From: Gammaproteobacteria bacterium
Lineage (GTDB): Bacteria; Pseudomonadota; Gammaproteobacteria; Pseudomonadales; Pseudohongiellaceae
Direction: 5' to 3'
Length of the DNA: 64,000 bases
NCBI GenBank assembly: GCA_030831165.1
Contig: JAURLP010000012.1
Coordinates: 124,001-188,000 of the forward strand
Part shown: positions 26,384-36,398 of the stretch, in pieces
Position numbering within the stretch: position 1 is the first letter of the stretch
How the letters are laid out: each line of letters opens with the position of its first letter
Notes under the pieces: generated by a model
What the model was told of the DNA's origin: nothing
What the model saw: only the letters and a program-made list of their open reading frames with translations
The model's database searches: none
Made by a program: the position numbers and the translations under genes

Positions 26384-29032
26384 CTAGGATTCTGTGACAA
26401 GTTCATCAGTATTTACCCAGCGACCCTTGCGATAAAAAGCTTTCCATTTAGTCGGCTTTCCATCTTTTTCGCTCAATACATATTGCTCTTTAGCTTTACG
26501 GCTAAAACGCACGATAGCTTTATTTCCTTCTGGATCTTGTGTTGGTGCCTTAAGAATATAATCGTGTTTTGGATCAATTTTGTCTTTATAAGGCAATAAC
26601 TCTTCAACTAATGGTGCACGAGTTTCTCTGTTTTTAGGAAATTTACTGGCGGCCAGAAATATCCCCGCTGCACCATCACGCAGGACATAATAGTCGTCGA
26701 CTTTTTGACAAAGTAAATCGGGCATATGTACCGGGTCCATTTTAGGGGGGGCTGCTTCTCCATTACGCAATAGTTTTCTGGTGTTTTTACACTCAGGATT
26801 AGTACAACCAAAATATTTCCCAAAGCGGCCATTTTTTAATTGCATCTCTGATGAGCACTTGTCACATTCAAGCAGCGGGCCATCATAGCCTTTCAACTTA
26901 AACTTTCCATTTTCTATTTCGCAACCAGGACATTCAGGATTATTCCCGCAAACATGCAATTTACGCTGCTCATCGATTAAATAAGAATCCATTGCCGTTT
27001 CGCATATCTTGCAACGGTGTTTGCTGATTAACAAACGGGATTCAGCTTCGTCATCAGCATCAATACTTATTGCTTCATCTCCGGGCGTTAAATTTATTGT
27101 TTTCTTGCAACGTTCTTTGGGTGGCAAGGAGTAACCAGAACAACCAAGAAAAACTCCGGTACTGGCTGTTCGTATCTGCATATTGCGACCGCAATCAGGA
27201 CAAGGAATATCAGTATCAGTAGGTTTATTAGCCCGTAAGCCACCTTCTTCTGATTTAGCCTGAGCTAATTGTTCTGTGAAGCTGTCATAAAAATCATCTA
27301 ACACTGCTATCCAGTCTTTTTTTCCGTTAGCAACATCATCAAGTTGCTCTTCCATTTGCGCGGTAAAACCATAATCAAGCAGGTTGGTAAAATTTTCTTC
27401 CAAGCGTTCTGTGACAATATCCCCTATTTTTTGGGCATAAAACCGTCTGTTTTCAAGAGTCGCGTATCCCCTGTCCTGAATGGTTGAAATAATGGAAGCA
27501 TAAGTGGAAGGTCTGCCAATACCACGTTTTTCAAGCTCTTTGACAAGACTGGCTTCAGTGTAACGAGGAGCAGGTTTGGTGAAATGCTGTTTTGGTAGCA
27601 ATTGCTTTAATACTAATAACTGGCCTACCTTTATATCCGGTAATTCAACATCCCCTTCTTTAAGTGTGGCCGGGAATACTCGCGTATAACCATCAAACTC
27701 CATAATACGACCCTTAATTCGCAACTCATATTCTCTCGCCGCAACCGTAATCGTACTACTTATATAACGCGCTGGAGTCATCTGGCAGGCGACAAACTGT
27801 TGCCAGATTAGGTTATAAAGACGTTGCGCATCGCGCTCCATTTGAGAAAGCACAGAAGAATTCTCAGTAACATTAACTGACGAAGGTCTGATTGCTTCAT
27901 GAGCTTCCTGTGCCCCTTCCTTACTTGTATAAGAAATAGGGTTTTCAGGTAAATATTTTTCACCAAAATTTTTACTAATATAGTCACGACTCATAGCAAC
28001 AGCATCAGCGCTCAAGTGAGTAGAATCTGTACGCATATAGGTGATATGTCCGGCTTCATATAGACGTTGGGCCATCATCATTGTTTTCTTTACACTGAAT
28101 CCTAAACGAGTAGAAGCAGCCTGTTGTAATGTGGAGGTGATAAATGGCGCTTTTGGTTTTGATGACGTTGGTTTATCTTCACGCTTGCTGACATTAAAAG
28201 CTTCTTTGGCTAATTGACTTACAGCATTCTGTACTTCTTCTTCGCTGACCGGTCTGAATTCCTTGCCTTGAAACTTTAACACCTGAAAATTCAATTTGTC
28301 AGATTGTTGATTATTTTGGGTCAGGTCAGCAAACAGCTCCCAGTATTCTTCTGGTATAAATGCTCTTATTTCTTTTTCACGCTCAACGATTAAACGCACT
28401 GCAACTGATTGCACACGTCCTGCTGACAAGCCACGAGCAACTTTTTCCCACAATAAAGGCGACAGCATAAAACCAACGACACGATCAAGAAAGCGTCGCG
28501 CTTGCTGGGCTTCAACATGTTTAATATCTAATTCACCAGGTTTTGCGAAAGCAGCTTCTATTGCTTTCTTGGTTATTTCGTTAAATACAACGCGATGATA
28601 ACGCTCAGGTTCACCACCAATCGCTTGTTGTAAATGCCAGGCGATAGCTTCTCCTTCTCGGTCCAAATCCGTTGCCAGATAAATTTTATCAGCCTGTTTT
28701 GCCAATTTTTTTAATTCTCTTACAACCGATTCTTTACCGGGAAGAATTTGATAATTGGCTTGCCAGTTTTTTTCGGGATTAATACCCATACGGGCAATTA
28801 GCTGTTCTTTGGCTTTGCGAGCTTTATGAATCACTTTCTGCTCAGGACTGAGTTTGCGTGTTTCGGCTGCGGCTTCGGCGCGGGCTTTTGGATCCATAAC
28901 AGACCCCGAGCCACTGGTAGGTAAATCTCGGATATGACCAACACTAGATTTAACTATAAAGTTATCTCCAAGATACTTATTAATCGTTTTTGCTTTAGCC
29001 GGTGACTCGACAATTACCAGAGATTTTTCCAT
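26384..29032 (-). CDS. topA: DNA topoisomerase I
   Basis: TopA relaxes negative supercoils by transient cleavage of one strand. The 882-aa product has the Toprim domain ([13 protein letters not shown] at the start, [15 protein letters not shown]), the type IA core with the active tyrosine in HITYMRTDS (Tyr332), and C-terminal zinc-ribbon and topo-I repeats with cysteine pairs ([37 protein letters not shown]). Length matches E. coli TopA (865 aa). The C-terminal tail is basic, as usual. Confidence 0.96.
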   Translation of the reverse strand: MEKSLVIVESPAKAKTINKYLGDNFIVKSSVGHIRDLPTSGSGSVMDPKARAEAAAETRKLSPEQKVIHKARKAKEQLIARMGINPEKNWQANYQILPGKESVVRELKKLAKQADKIYLATDLDREGEAIAWHLQQAIGGEPERYHRVVFNEITKKAIEAAFAKPGELDIKHVEAQQARRFLDRVVGFMLSPLLWEKVARGLSAGRVQSVAVRLIVEREKEIRAFIPEEYWELFADLTQNNQQSDKLNFQVLKFQGKEFRPVSEEEVQNAVSQLAKEAFNVSKREDKPTSSKPKAPFITSTLQQAASTRLGFSVKKTMMMAQRLYEAGHITYMRTDSTHLSADAVAMSRDYISKNFGEKYLPENPISYTSKEGAQEAHEAIRPSSVNVTENSSVLSQMERDAQRLYNLIWQQFVACQMTPARYISSTITVAAREYELRIKGRIMEFDGYTRVFPATLKEGDVELPDIKVGQLLVLKQLLPKQHFTKPAPRYTEASLVKELEKRGIGRPSTYASIISTIQDRGYATLENRRFYAQKIGDIVTERLEENFTNLLDYGFTAQMEEQLDDVANGKKDWIAVLDDFYDSFTEQLAQAKSEEGGLRANKPTDTDIPCPDCGRNMQIRTASTGVFLGCSGYSLPPKERCKKTINLTPGDEAISIDADDEAESRLLISKHRCKICETAMDSYLIDEQRKLHVCGNNPECPGCEIENGKFKLKGYDGPLLECDKCSSEMQLKNGRFGKYFGCTNPECKNTRKLLRNGEAAPPKMDPVHMPDLLCQKVDDYYVLRDGAAGIFLAASKFPKNRETRAPLVEELLPYKDKIDPKHDYILKAPTQDPEGNKAIVRFSRKAKEQYVLSEKDGKPTKWKAFYRKGRWVNTDELVTES

Positions 29033-29316
29033 TACAACTCGATTTAATTCCTGCTTACATTAAAACTGAATAGTGCCAAGGGCGACATAAATAAAGGTTC
29101 TCTATCTACTCTGTCAAGCCTTACTTAATCTGCTAACAGTCTTTAAGCCTAACAAATATCTTATATCCTATTGATATTTATGGATAAACACCTGCTTAAA
29201 ATTAATTTTGTTTTACAACAGAATGCCAACCCGGAAAAGGGCGGCATTAAAACACTGCCATTGGCAAAAGAAAAGGTTTAGTACTGAGAAAGTCCAGAAG
29301 GATTGAATACTCGACT

Positions 29317-30360
29317 TTATATCTTAACTTCGTGGATCCAATTAAAACGATCTTCGCGTTCTCCACACTGGAGCTGGCAAAGCATGTCATAAAGCTTTTG
29401 CATGACGGGACCGACTTGTTCGCCATTTCCATAAAAAGTATGCCAGTGTTCATCTAGCCAGATTTTACCCACAGGCGATAACACTGCCGCTGTACCACAG
29501 GCACCAACCTCCAAAAAACTATCGATTTCTGCACGAAGGTCAATTGCTCGCTCTTCTACCTGCATGCCCAATTCCTGCTCGGCAATTGTCATAATGGAAC
29601 GACGCGTGACGCTTGGCAGAATCGCATCAGATTTAGGCGTGATAAGCTTATTATCAGCCTGTGCAATAATGATATTGGCTGATCCTGCTTCTTCCAGGTA
29701 TCGATGCTCAGCTGCATCCAGATACAATGCTTCGTTGGCTCCCAGTTCTTTGGCTTTGCGTGTCGCATACAAACCAACAGGATAGTTTGCCCCTGCTTTT
29801 ACATCGCCCGTACCATGAGGGGCTGCTCTATCTATATCAGAAACGGCCAATGAAATTAAAGCCAGCCCTCCACTTTTATAATATGGCCCAACTGGCGAAA
29901 CCATGACTCTGAATTCATAGCTCTTAGCCGGTTTTAGCCCCATATTTTCACCGATACCAATCAATAAAGGTCTTATATATAAAGAAGCGCCACTCCCATA
30001 TGGTGGAATCCAGGAATGATTGGCTTGTACCGCCCGTTCCACACCTCGCAAAAATAACTCTTTAGGTACCGCTGGCATTGACAAACGTTCTGCTGTTATT
30101 GCCATACGTTGGGCATTTAACTCAGGACGAAATAACAGCACCCTGCCATCTTCAGCAGTCTGGGCTTTAAGTCCTTCAAAGCACTGCTGGGCATAATGCA
30201 ATGCTGGAGCACCTTCGTGAATTTGAATAATTTCGGAGTCTGTAAGGTCGCCCTCAGACCAGGCGCCATTTTCATATATCGCAGAAAAGCGATAATCCGT
30301 TTTTGTATATTCAAAACCCAGCTTTTGCCATTCGAGGTCTTGTTTGCCATTTGCTAACAC
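29317..30360 (-). CDS. ilvE: Branched-chain amino acid aminotransferase (class II BCAT type)
   Basis: This PLP enzyme makes Leu, Ile and Val from their keto acids using glutamate. The 347-aa product resembles the longer BCAT form shared with eukaryotes rather than E. coli IlvE (309 aa): LHYAQQCFEGLKAQ, RPLLIGIGENMGLKPAKSYEF, and the PLP lysine in DVKAGANYPVGLY. The motif YLEEAGSANI binds the cofactor phosphate region. The start is a GTG with AAGG about 8 bases upstream. A 284-bp gap without a gene separates it from topA, and it is divergent from tatD. Confidence 0.93.
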   Translation of the reverse strand: MLANGKQDLEWQKLGFEYTKTDYRFSAIYENGAWSEGDLTDSEIIQIHEGAPALHYAQQCFEGLKAQTAEDGRVLLFRPELNAQRMAITAERLSMPAVPKELFLRGVERAVQANHSWIPPYGSGASLYIRPLLIGIGENMGLKPAKSYEFRVMVSPVGPYYKSGGLALISLAVSDIDRAAPHGTGDVKAGANYPVGLYATRKAKELGANEALYLDAAEHRYLEEAGSANIIIAQADNKLITPKSDAILPSVTRRSIMTIAEQELGMQVEERAIDLRAEIDSFLEVGACGTAAVLSPVGKIWLDEHWHTFYGNGEQVGPVMQKLYDMLCQLQCGEREDRFNWIHEVKI

Positions 30361-30594
30361 AGTTGCAACCTTATCTCATTCAAAAAAAGAGGCATTATAG
30401 CGACATGGCTTATTTTTCACAGAAATATTTTAGCGTGATAAACAGAAGTTCAAGCCTAGAAATGCATCCCGAGCAGCTCTCAGGTATAGCAGTATTTAAA
30501 TCTTCAAAAATAAACTTTGACTTCGACTTTCAGTAGATTTATTGGCGACATCACCATAATATTGCGCCTTTTACTTTATTGAACCTGACTGCAA

Positions 30595-31395
30595 GTGTAT
30601 CCAGAAACAGCTACCTTGATAGATATCGGCGCCAATCTTAGCCATGAAAGCTTTCGTGAAGATTTTGATGCTGTGATTTCTCGTGCTAAGGCAGCCCAAA
30701 TTGAAAAGCTTATCCTTACGGGGACAGATATTGTTAGTAATCAAAGAGCCATTGAGCTATGCCAACGCTATCCCGGATATTTATACAGCACTGTTGGCTT
30801 ACACCCGCACGAAGCGAGTCATTTTAACGACGAAATTAAATCAATTTTACGCAAACAAACGACTAATACTTGTGTAAAATCCCTAGGCGAGACGGGATTA
30901 GACTTTAATAGAAATTTTTCCAGTCCTAAAGACCAGGAACACGCTTTCATCGAACAATTAACTTTAGCCACCGAGTTACAGATGCCGCTTTTCTTACACC
31001 AGCGTGATGCCCACAAGCGTTTTTTACCAATTTTAAAAGAATTTAGAGAGCAGTTATCTAAATTGGTCGTACATTGCTTCACCGGCACCAAAGATGAACT
31101 TTTTGATTATCTTGATATGGATTTATATATTGGAATAACCGGCTGGGTGTGTGATGAGCGTCGAGGTTATTCCTTACATGCCTTGCTCCATGAAATTCCT
31201 CCAAATCGTTTAATGCTGGAAACTGATGCTCCCTATCTCATGCCTCGAAATATCCTGCCAAAACCTAAAAGCAGACGTAATGAGCCGGCCAATTTAACGT
31301 TTGTTCTGGCTAAAGTATCAGAATGTCTGGGTAAAAGCCCTAAAAGTGTGGCAGAACAAACATCTAGTAATGCCAGGGATTTTTTTGCTTTATGA
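30595..31395 (+). CDS. tatD: TatD family metal-dependent deoxyribonuclease
   Basis: The 266-aa product is a TIM-barrel hydrolase of the TatD family, a 3'-5' DNase implicated in DNA quality control. Metal ligands are in LIDIGANLSH, SLGETGLDFNRN, LHQRDAHKRF, VVHCFTG and LMLETDAPYL. The GANLSH variant fits TatD itself rather than YcfH or YjjV. The start is GTG; no in-frame ATG precedes the conserved beta strand. The frameshifted M15 peptidase gene follows 22 bp downstream. Confidence 0.9.
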   Translation: MYPETATLIDIGANLSHESFREDFDAVISRAKAAQIEKLILTGTDIVSNQRAIELCQRYPGYLYSTVGLHPHEASHFNDEIKSILRKQTTNTCVKSLGETGLDFNRNFSSPKDQEHAFIEQLTLATELQMPLFLHQRDAHKRFLPILKEFREQLSKLVVHCFTGTKDELFDYLDMDLYIGITGWVCDERRGYSLHALLHEIPPNRLMLETDAPYLMPRNILPKPKSRRNEPANLTFVLAKVSECLGKSPKSVAEQTSSNARDFFAL

Positions 31396-31417
31396 ATTTT
31401 GTTATATTCCCTCCGTT

Positions 31418-32426
31418 ATGAAAAAAAGACGTTTCCTACAAGCTCTTGTTGCCGGCGGTGCTGTTTCACTAGTATCTAACCGCCCATTGCAATCCAGATT
31501 AGGGAGCAACAGAGTACTGGTGACGCAAGACCCTGACTCCACCATAGTCCCTGTGGTTGAGCAAGCCATCATCGAAAGCCCTTCTGGAATGATAATTGAC
31601 CAGAGCCCCCCCAGAACCCGAAGCTATTATTACGGAAGCAACTGTCCTTGAAGATGGATTTAAACACACAGAAAGAGATGTGGATTTAAATGATCTAGAA
31701 GACAAAGAGATTGGTGATTACCTGTCAAAAATCCGTAATTTCGATGCCGATTTTAGTAATGACATTTATTTACCTACTGAAAAGAAAACGCTTCTTACCA
31801 ATACCATAAACCGTCTTGAACGTGTGCAAACATATGTGGGACATGGCAATTTCAATTTGATTGGCTTTGATGAAATGCTTTTCTTTGCACGCAACTATTC
31901 GGAAATAGAGGATTTTGAAAAAGCCGAACTGGACCTCCTGGAAGAGATTTTCTTTACAGATGCCAATCAATATGGGTTTTTTGGGGAAAAGGTTACGCCT
32001 GAATTGACCAGCCGCATTCCCATCCCTGATGTTGTTAAAATCCATGGCAGTGGTCACTACTTATTAAAAGGAAGTTCTTACAACCTCTATGAGCAAATTA
32101 GGCAAGATGTCGGCAAGCAATTACTGTTAACCTCCGGCATTAGAAATGTTGTTAAACAAATGCATTTATTTTTAGGCAAGGCACTTCAATCAGATCTTAA
32201 TTTATCTAAAGCTTCGCGTTCACTGGCTCCACCGGGGCATTCGTTTCATTGCATTGGTGATTTTGATGTGGGGAAAATTGGCTTGGGAGAATTAAATTTC
32301 ACCGAAGATTTTTCTCGTACCGAAGAATTCAGACGAATGGTAAATCTTGGTTATATCGACATCCGCTACACTGATACCAACCTTTATGGGGTCAGATACG
32401 AACCCTGGCATATAAAAATCGCTTGA
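31418..32426 (+). pseudogene. M15B (VanY-type) D,D-carboxypeptidase-like protein, frame broken in a C7 tract
   Basis: The N-terminal frame (from ATG 31418) encodes a signal-like sequence, KKRRFLQALVAGGAVSL, that resembles a Tat signal, and stops at 31651. The next frame continues from the 31596 region to 32426 and contains the peptidase domain: SGIRNVVKQMHL, the zinc-ligand motif GHSFHCIGDFDVG, and YEPWHIKI at the end. The switch is at seven consecutive C (31606-31612). Removing one C gives a continuous product of about 335 aa. Enzymes of this family trim the terminal D-Ala of peptidoglycan stem peptides. The frame break may be a real mutation, a phase-variable tract or an assembly error; intact residues on both sides and no other damage favour a recent or artefactual change. 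It is probably transcribed with tatD. Confidence 0.8.
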
Positions 32427-32459
32427 TTTTGGCTTTAGCAAAACCTGCAGTAAAACCCT

Positions 32460-32711
32460 TTAAACCCGCTTCAGAAAAGTCGTTAATTCTTCCTCTGAAA
32501 ATGGCCAAGCCAACTCGACACCCTCATCATCTGCTTCATCGTCAAATTTAAGCACGGGAATCCGAATTCCGTATTTTTCCATTAAACTTTCAGATTTAGT
32601 TATTTCTACTAAAGCAAGCGTCACGTCAAATACCTGTTGTTTATTTACCATGTACTCAGCTTCTTCACACAAATGGCAACCTAGAGTTGTATAAAGATTC
32701 AGAACTCTCAT
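32460..32711 (-). CDS. Glutaredoxin-like protein (DUF836)
   Basis: An 83-aa thioredoxin-fold protein with the CXXC motif GCHLCEEA at residues 11-18 and the cis-proline region IRIPVLKF near residue 50. It matches the short glutaredoxin family DUF836, whose substrates are mostly unknown. Its ATG overlaps the pyrD stop by one base (TAATG), so translation is likely coupled. It converges with the M15 peptidase gene with a 33-bp gap. Confidence 0.85.
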   Translation of the reverse strand: MRVLNLYTTLGCHLCEEAEYMVNKQQVFDVTLALVEITKSESLMEKYGIRIPVLKFDDEADDEGVELAWPFSEEELTTFLKRV

Positions 32712-33730
32712 TAGTCCGGACCGATCCCTGCCTTTAGTGCTTCTTCGATTAATTTCGGACCATGATAGATAAAACCTGTATAGATTTGCAGCAAACTGGC
32801 CCCCGCTTTAAATTTATCTTGGGCACTCAGCGTATCCATTATTCCCCCTACTCCTATAATGGGAATAGTATTTTGCAAATGTTGATTTAATATTTTGATA
32901 ATAATGGTAGATCTGGATGCCAACGGTGCTCCACTTAATCCTCCAGTTTCATTGCTTGATTCTGATTCACGTAAATCGGTCCTGCTTATCGTCGTATTGG
33001 TGGCTATCACACCATCTATCCCATGCATAAGCAGGGCCAGAGCAATATCCTTGCATTCTTTTTCATTGAGATCAGGGGCTATTTTTAATAAGAGCGGCAC
33101 GTATTTTTGATGCCGCCCGGCTAAAAGAGCCTGCTCAGCCTTAATCACACTTAACAGAGACTTGAGCCCTTCACCAAACTGCAAAGCCCTTAAACCCGGA
33201 GTATTGGGAGAAGACAGGTTGACCACAATGTAATCTGCATAGGCATAGAGCTCTCGCAAACAAAATAAGTAATCCTCGTGAGCCTGCTCTAGGGGTGTTG
33301 AAAAGTTTTTTCCAATATTCACACCGACAATGCCACTGAAACGCCTGCTTTTAAGGCGCTTAACCATGTGTCTCACCCCCTTATTATTGAAGCCCATGCG
33401 ATTGATCAAAGCTCTGTCTTTACTCAATCTAAATAAGCGAGGTTTGGGGTTGCCTGGCTGTGCCAGCGGAGTGACTGTTCCCACCTCTATAAAACCAAAA
33501 CCCAGGGAGCCTAGGGCGTCAATGTAATCACCATTTTTATCCAGCCCTGCGGCAATCCCAATCGGGTTTTTAAACTGTAAGCCAAAAGCATCAATGGTAT
33601 TGCTCGGCACCGAAGGTGAAAAAAACCTTGTCAATCCAAGCCTATAAAGAAGCTTCAATCCTGCCAGGCCAAGATGGTGGGAAAACTCTGCAGGGAAAAG
33701 AAAAAGAAAGCGTCGAATCAATGTATACAA
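32711..33730 (-). CDS. pyrD: Dihydroorotate dehydrogenase (quinone), class 2
   Basis: PyrD oxidises dihydroorotate to orotate in pyrimidine synthesis, passing electrons to quinone at the inner membrane. The 339-aa product has the N-terminal helical membrane-associating region of class 2 enzymes (FPAEFSHHLGLAGLKLL), the FMN and substrate motifs NPIGIAAGLDKNGD and INRMGFNNKG, the catalytic serine in NLSSPNTPGLR, and GVGGIMD near the end. Length is the same as in E. coli (336 aa). It is divergent from the MoxR operon. Confidence 0.96.
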   Translation of the reverse strand: MYTLIRRFLFLFPAEFSHHLGLAGLKLLYRLGLTRFFSPSVPSNTIDAFGLQFKNPIGIAAGLDKNGDYIDALGSLGFGFIEVGTVTPLAQPGNPKPRLFRLSKDRALINRMGFNNKGVRHMVKRLKSRRFSGIVGVNIGKNFSTPLEQAHEDYLFCLRELYAYADYIVVNLSSPNTPGLRALQFGEGLKSLLSVIKAEQALLAGRHQKYVPLLLKIAPDLNEKECKDIALALLMHGIDGVIATNTTISRTDLRESESSNETGGLSGAPLASRSTIIIKILNQHLQNTIPIIGVGGIMDTLSAQDKFKAGASLLQIYTGFIYHGPKLIEEALKAGIGPD

Positions 33731-33913
33731 AATAGTCTTACTCCATAATTAATTCACAATATAGTGCTTGAATAAAAAAGTCACAAGCATGAATTGGATT
33801 GCTATTTATCTTAATAGAATCAGGCCATTTGTGGATGTTTAGGGTATCATGTGCGACTTTATTTAAAGCACAAAAATAATACTTAAATATTAACTGCAGT
33901 AAGAGATCAAATT

Positions 33914-34873
33914 ATGCCGCAAAAAGAAATGATTGGAGCCTTGAAAGAATGGCTCTCTCAGCAAATTATTGGACAAGAGAAACTACTAGATCGATTATTA
34001 ATTGCCCTGTTAGCAGACGGGCATCTCCTTGTCGAAGGTGCTCCTGGGCTCGCCAAAACCAAAGCCATCAAAAATTTATCTGAGGCTATTGAAGGCGATT
34101 TCCACCGCATCCAGTTTACCCCTGACCTCCTGCCTAGTGACATCACAGGTACAGAAATTTATCGTCCTGAAGATGGCAGCTTTACATTTCAACAAGGCCC
34201 TATATTCCATAATCTGGTCTTAGCGGATGAAATCAATCGTGCACCGGCAAAGGTACAGTCTGCTCTTTTGGAGGCGATGGCTGAGCATCAGGTCAGTGTC
34301 GGTAGGGAAACCTTTCATTTGCCTGAGCTATTTTTAGTTATGGCAACACAAAACCCAATTGAACAGGAAGGCACCTACCCACTGCCAGAAGCTCAACTTG
34401 ACCGCTTTCTTATGCATGTGACAGTAGATTACCCTGATAAAGATGCTGAACGAAAAATTCTGCATCTGGTAAGAGATGAGGCCAAGCACCTGACCCCAAC
34501 ACCACCGGCCATCGTTCCGCAAAAAGATTTATTTGCTGCCCGTCAGGATATTCTCAATTTGCATATGGCTGAGGCTGTTGAAGAATATATTCTACAGTTA
34601 GTCATGGCGACTCGAAATCCTGCACCTTATAGTGAAGATCTCGCCAAATGGATTGATTACGGCGCGAGCCCACGTGGCACCATTTCTTTAGACATTTGCT
34701 CCAGGGCTCATGCCTGGTTAAAAGGAAAAGACTTTGTTAGCCCAGAGGATGTGCATGAAATCTTTCATGATGTCTTACGTCACCGTGTACTGATCAGTTT
34801 TGAAGCAGAAGCTGCAGGTATAGATGCTGACAGGGTCCTAGATGAAGTGCTAACACTGGTCCCTTCAGCTTAA
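33914..34873 (+). CDS. MoxR family AAA+ ATPase (first copy)
   Basis: The 319-aa product is an AAA_3 ATPase. It has Walker A as GAPGLAKT (residues about 43-50), Walker B LVLADEINRAP, and the MoxR signature LLEAMAEHQVSV and MATQNPIEQEGTYPLPEAQLDRF. MoxR proteins act as chaperone-like ATPases together with VWA-domain partners. This gene heads a tight operon with DUF58, DUF4381, two VWA proteins and BatD. The regulatory region is the 183-bp divergent gap with pyrD. The copy at 45213-46136 is a paralogue in a second operon. Confidence 0.93.
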   Translation: MPQKEMIGALKEWLSQQIIGQEKLLDRLLIALLADGHLLVEGAPGLAKTKAIKNLSEAIEGDFHRIQFTPDLLPSDITGTEIYRPEDGSFTFQQGPIFHNLVLADEINRAPAKVQSALLEAMAEHQVSVGRETFHLPELFLVMATQNPIEQEGTYPLPEAQLDRFLMHVTVDYPDKDAERKILHLVRDEAKHLTPTPPAIVPQKDLFAARQDILNLHMAEAVEEYILQLVMATRNPAPYSEDLAKWIDYGASPRGTISLDICSRAHAWLKGKDFVSPEDVHEIFHDVLRHRVLISFEAEAAGIDADRVLDEVLTLVPSA

Positions 34874-34896
34874 TTTAAGTAAAGACCAGGGCGCTT

Positions 34897-35865
34897 ATGT
34901 CACACAAAAGAGAATTAAACCTCCAGCATGATCAGTTTCGATGTCGCGGAGCCTCTTTGGACTTGCAGCAATTACTCGATCAACGCCATGTTGCTCGAGC
35001 GCTTGAACTCTATTATCAATCACGCTCCCGGCTGGGTATGTCAGGCTCCCACATTTCCAAGGCAAAGGGTCGCGGTGTCGATTTTGAAGAACACCGAGCT
35101 TATCAGGCTGGTGATGACATCAGGAGTATTGACTGGCGTGTCACTGCTCGAACTGGTCGACCTTTCACAAAAATCTTCAGAGAAGAGCGAGAAAGACCTG
35201 TTATTATTGGTGTCGATCAAAGCCACCGTATGTTTTTTGGTAGCCAGGTAAGTTTCAAATCAGTCGTTGCTGCCGAAATCGCAGCAATTTTATGCTGGAT
35301 GACGGTTGATAACGGCGATAGGGTCGGCGGTGTAGTCTACTCCGACTCAAATAACGAAATGGTTAAACCCAGACGAGGTAAGCGCTCAGCCTTACGTTTT
35401 TTAAGTCTGGTAGCCGATTACAACCAGAATCTGCTGATGCAACATAAACCGCCAAGCGCTCCAGCAGCCAAATCGGGTCTTCAAGATGCTCTGGAGCATA
35501 TTTATAGAATTACCCGTCCAGGGTCTACTATATATCTAATCAGTGACTTTAGTGACATGAATAAGCTGTGTCTTCAATACATGCAGCAATTATCATTACA
35601 TAACAACCTAACATGCATCTTTATTTACGATATTCTAGAGACGCAACTGCCACAACCAGGTGTGTACAACATAACTAATGGTGACGAAATGGATACTATT
35701 GACACCTACACCACTGAAATCAGGGAATCTTACCACCAGGCCTTTGAAGACAGATTACAAAACCTGCGAGCAGAACTTAATTTGTTAAAAGTACCCCTAA
35801 TAAGCTTGAGAACAGATCAGATAGTATTGGAACAACTGGAAACATGGAATCAGAAGACCCCTTAA
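34897..35865 (+). CDS. DUF58 domain protein (first copy)
   Basis: The 322-aa soluble protein carries the DUF58 core: GRGVDFEEHRAYQAGDDIRSID, WRVTARTGRPFTK, then a VWA-like fold (VIIGVDQSHRMFFGS). The aspartate and serine pattern of a MIDAS is incomplete (DQSHR). The family is always near MoxR ATPases and is thought to link them to membrane VWA proteins; its activity is not defined. It has no membrane segment, unlike the second copy at 44148-45134. It overlaps the next gene by 22 bp. Confidence 0.88.
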   Translation: MSHKRELNLQHDQFRCRGASLDLQQLLDQRHVARALELYYQSRSRLGMSGSHISKAKGRGVDFEEHRAYQAGDDIRSIDWRVTARTGRPFTKIFREERERPVIIGVDQSHRMFFGSQVSFKSVVAAEIAAILCWMTVDNGDRVGGVVYSDSNNEMVKPRRGKRSALRFLSLVADYNQNLLMQHKPPSAPAAKSGLQDALEHIYRITRPGSTIYLISDFSDMNKLCLQYMQQLSLHNNLTCIFIYDILETQLPQPGVYNITNGDEMDTIDTYTTEIRESYHQAFEDRLQNLRAELNLLKVPLISLRTDQIVLEQLETWNQKTP

Positions 35866-36398
35866 GTCAGTTAGCAGATATTCATCTACCTGACCCCGTT
35901 AGCTTCTGGCCTCTTGCACCAGGCTGGTGGGTTCTTATTGTTCTGGTTTTAATGGGGCTATGCTGGTTAGTCTTTCTATCAGTAAAAAAACTTATCCTAA
36001 ACAGGCGCTTACAAATTGCACAGAGTGAACTTGAAAAGGCCATAGAAGCTTACCGAGATCAAACCAGCAAGGACAACAGCGATCACAATAAGGCTGGTCT
36101 GGACTACCTATATGCTGTTAATTCAGTGCTAAATCGAGTTGCACTGTATACAAATCCTAAACATTCTCGTGAAATTGCCAAATTGACTGGTAAACCGTGG
36201 CTGGCATATCTGGACCAATCTTATGGTGGCACTGATTTTCGTGAGGGCCCAGGTAAGGTACTTGCTGAAGGACAATACCGCCCGATTTTCAAAGGTGAAG
36301 TGGAAAGTTTGTACAGCCTGGCACAAATCTGGATAGTTGCCTGCTATAAAGGTAAAGATAAGCCCGCTGCCAGAACCAACATTGAGGTGGTTGCATGA
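35844..36398 (+). CDS. DUF4381 membrane protein
   Basis: The 184-aa product starts with LSQLADIHLPDPVSFWPLAPGWW, the conserved opening of DUF4381, followed by one membrane helix at about residues 25-50 and a cytoplasmic helical domain ending with a basic tail. It is found only within MoxR-VWA-Bat operons; its function is unknown. It overlaps DUF58 by 22 bp and the following VWA gene by 4 bp (ATGA), which argues for stoichiometric expression. Confidence 0.85.
   Translation: MESEDPLSQLADIHLPDPVSFWPLAPGWWVLIVLVLMGLCWLVFLSVKKLILNRRLQIAQSELEKAIEAYRDQTSKDNSDHNKAGLDYLYAVNSVLNRVALYTNPKHSREIAKLTGKPWLAYLDQSYGGTDFREGPGKVLAEGQYRPIFKGEVESLYSLAQIWIVACYKGKDKPAARTNIEVVA

Noticed and set aside
29033-29316. 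Possible hairpin AATGCC...GGCATT between ilvE and topA
   Set aside because: The arms can pair but the stem is interrupted and lacks a T-tract in the direction of ilvE transcription, so it is not listed as a terminator. No gene is seen in this gap.
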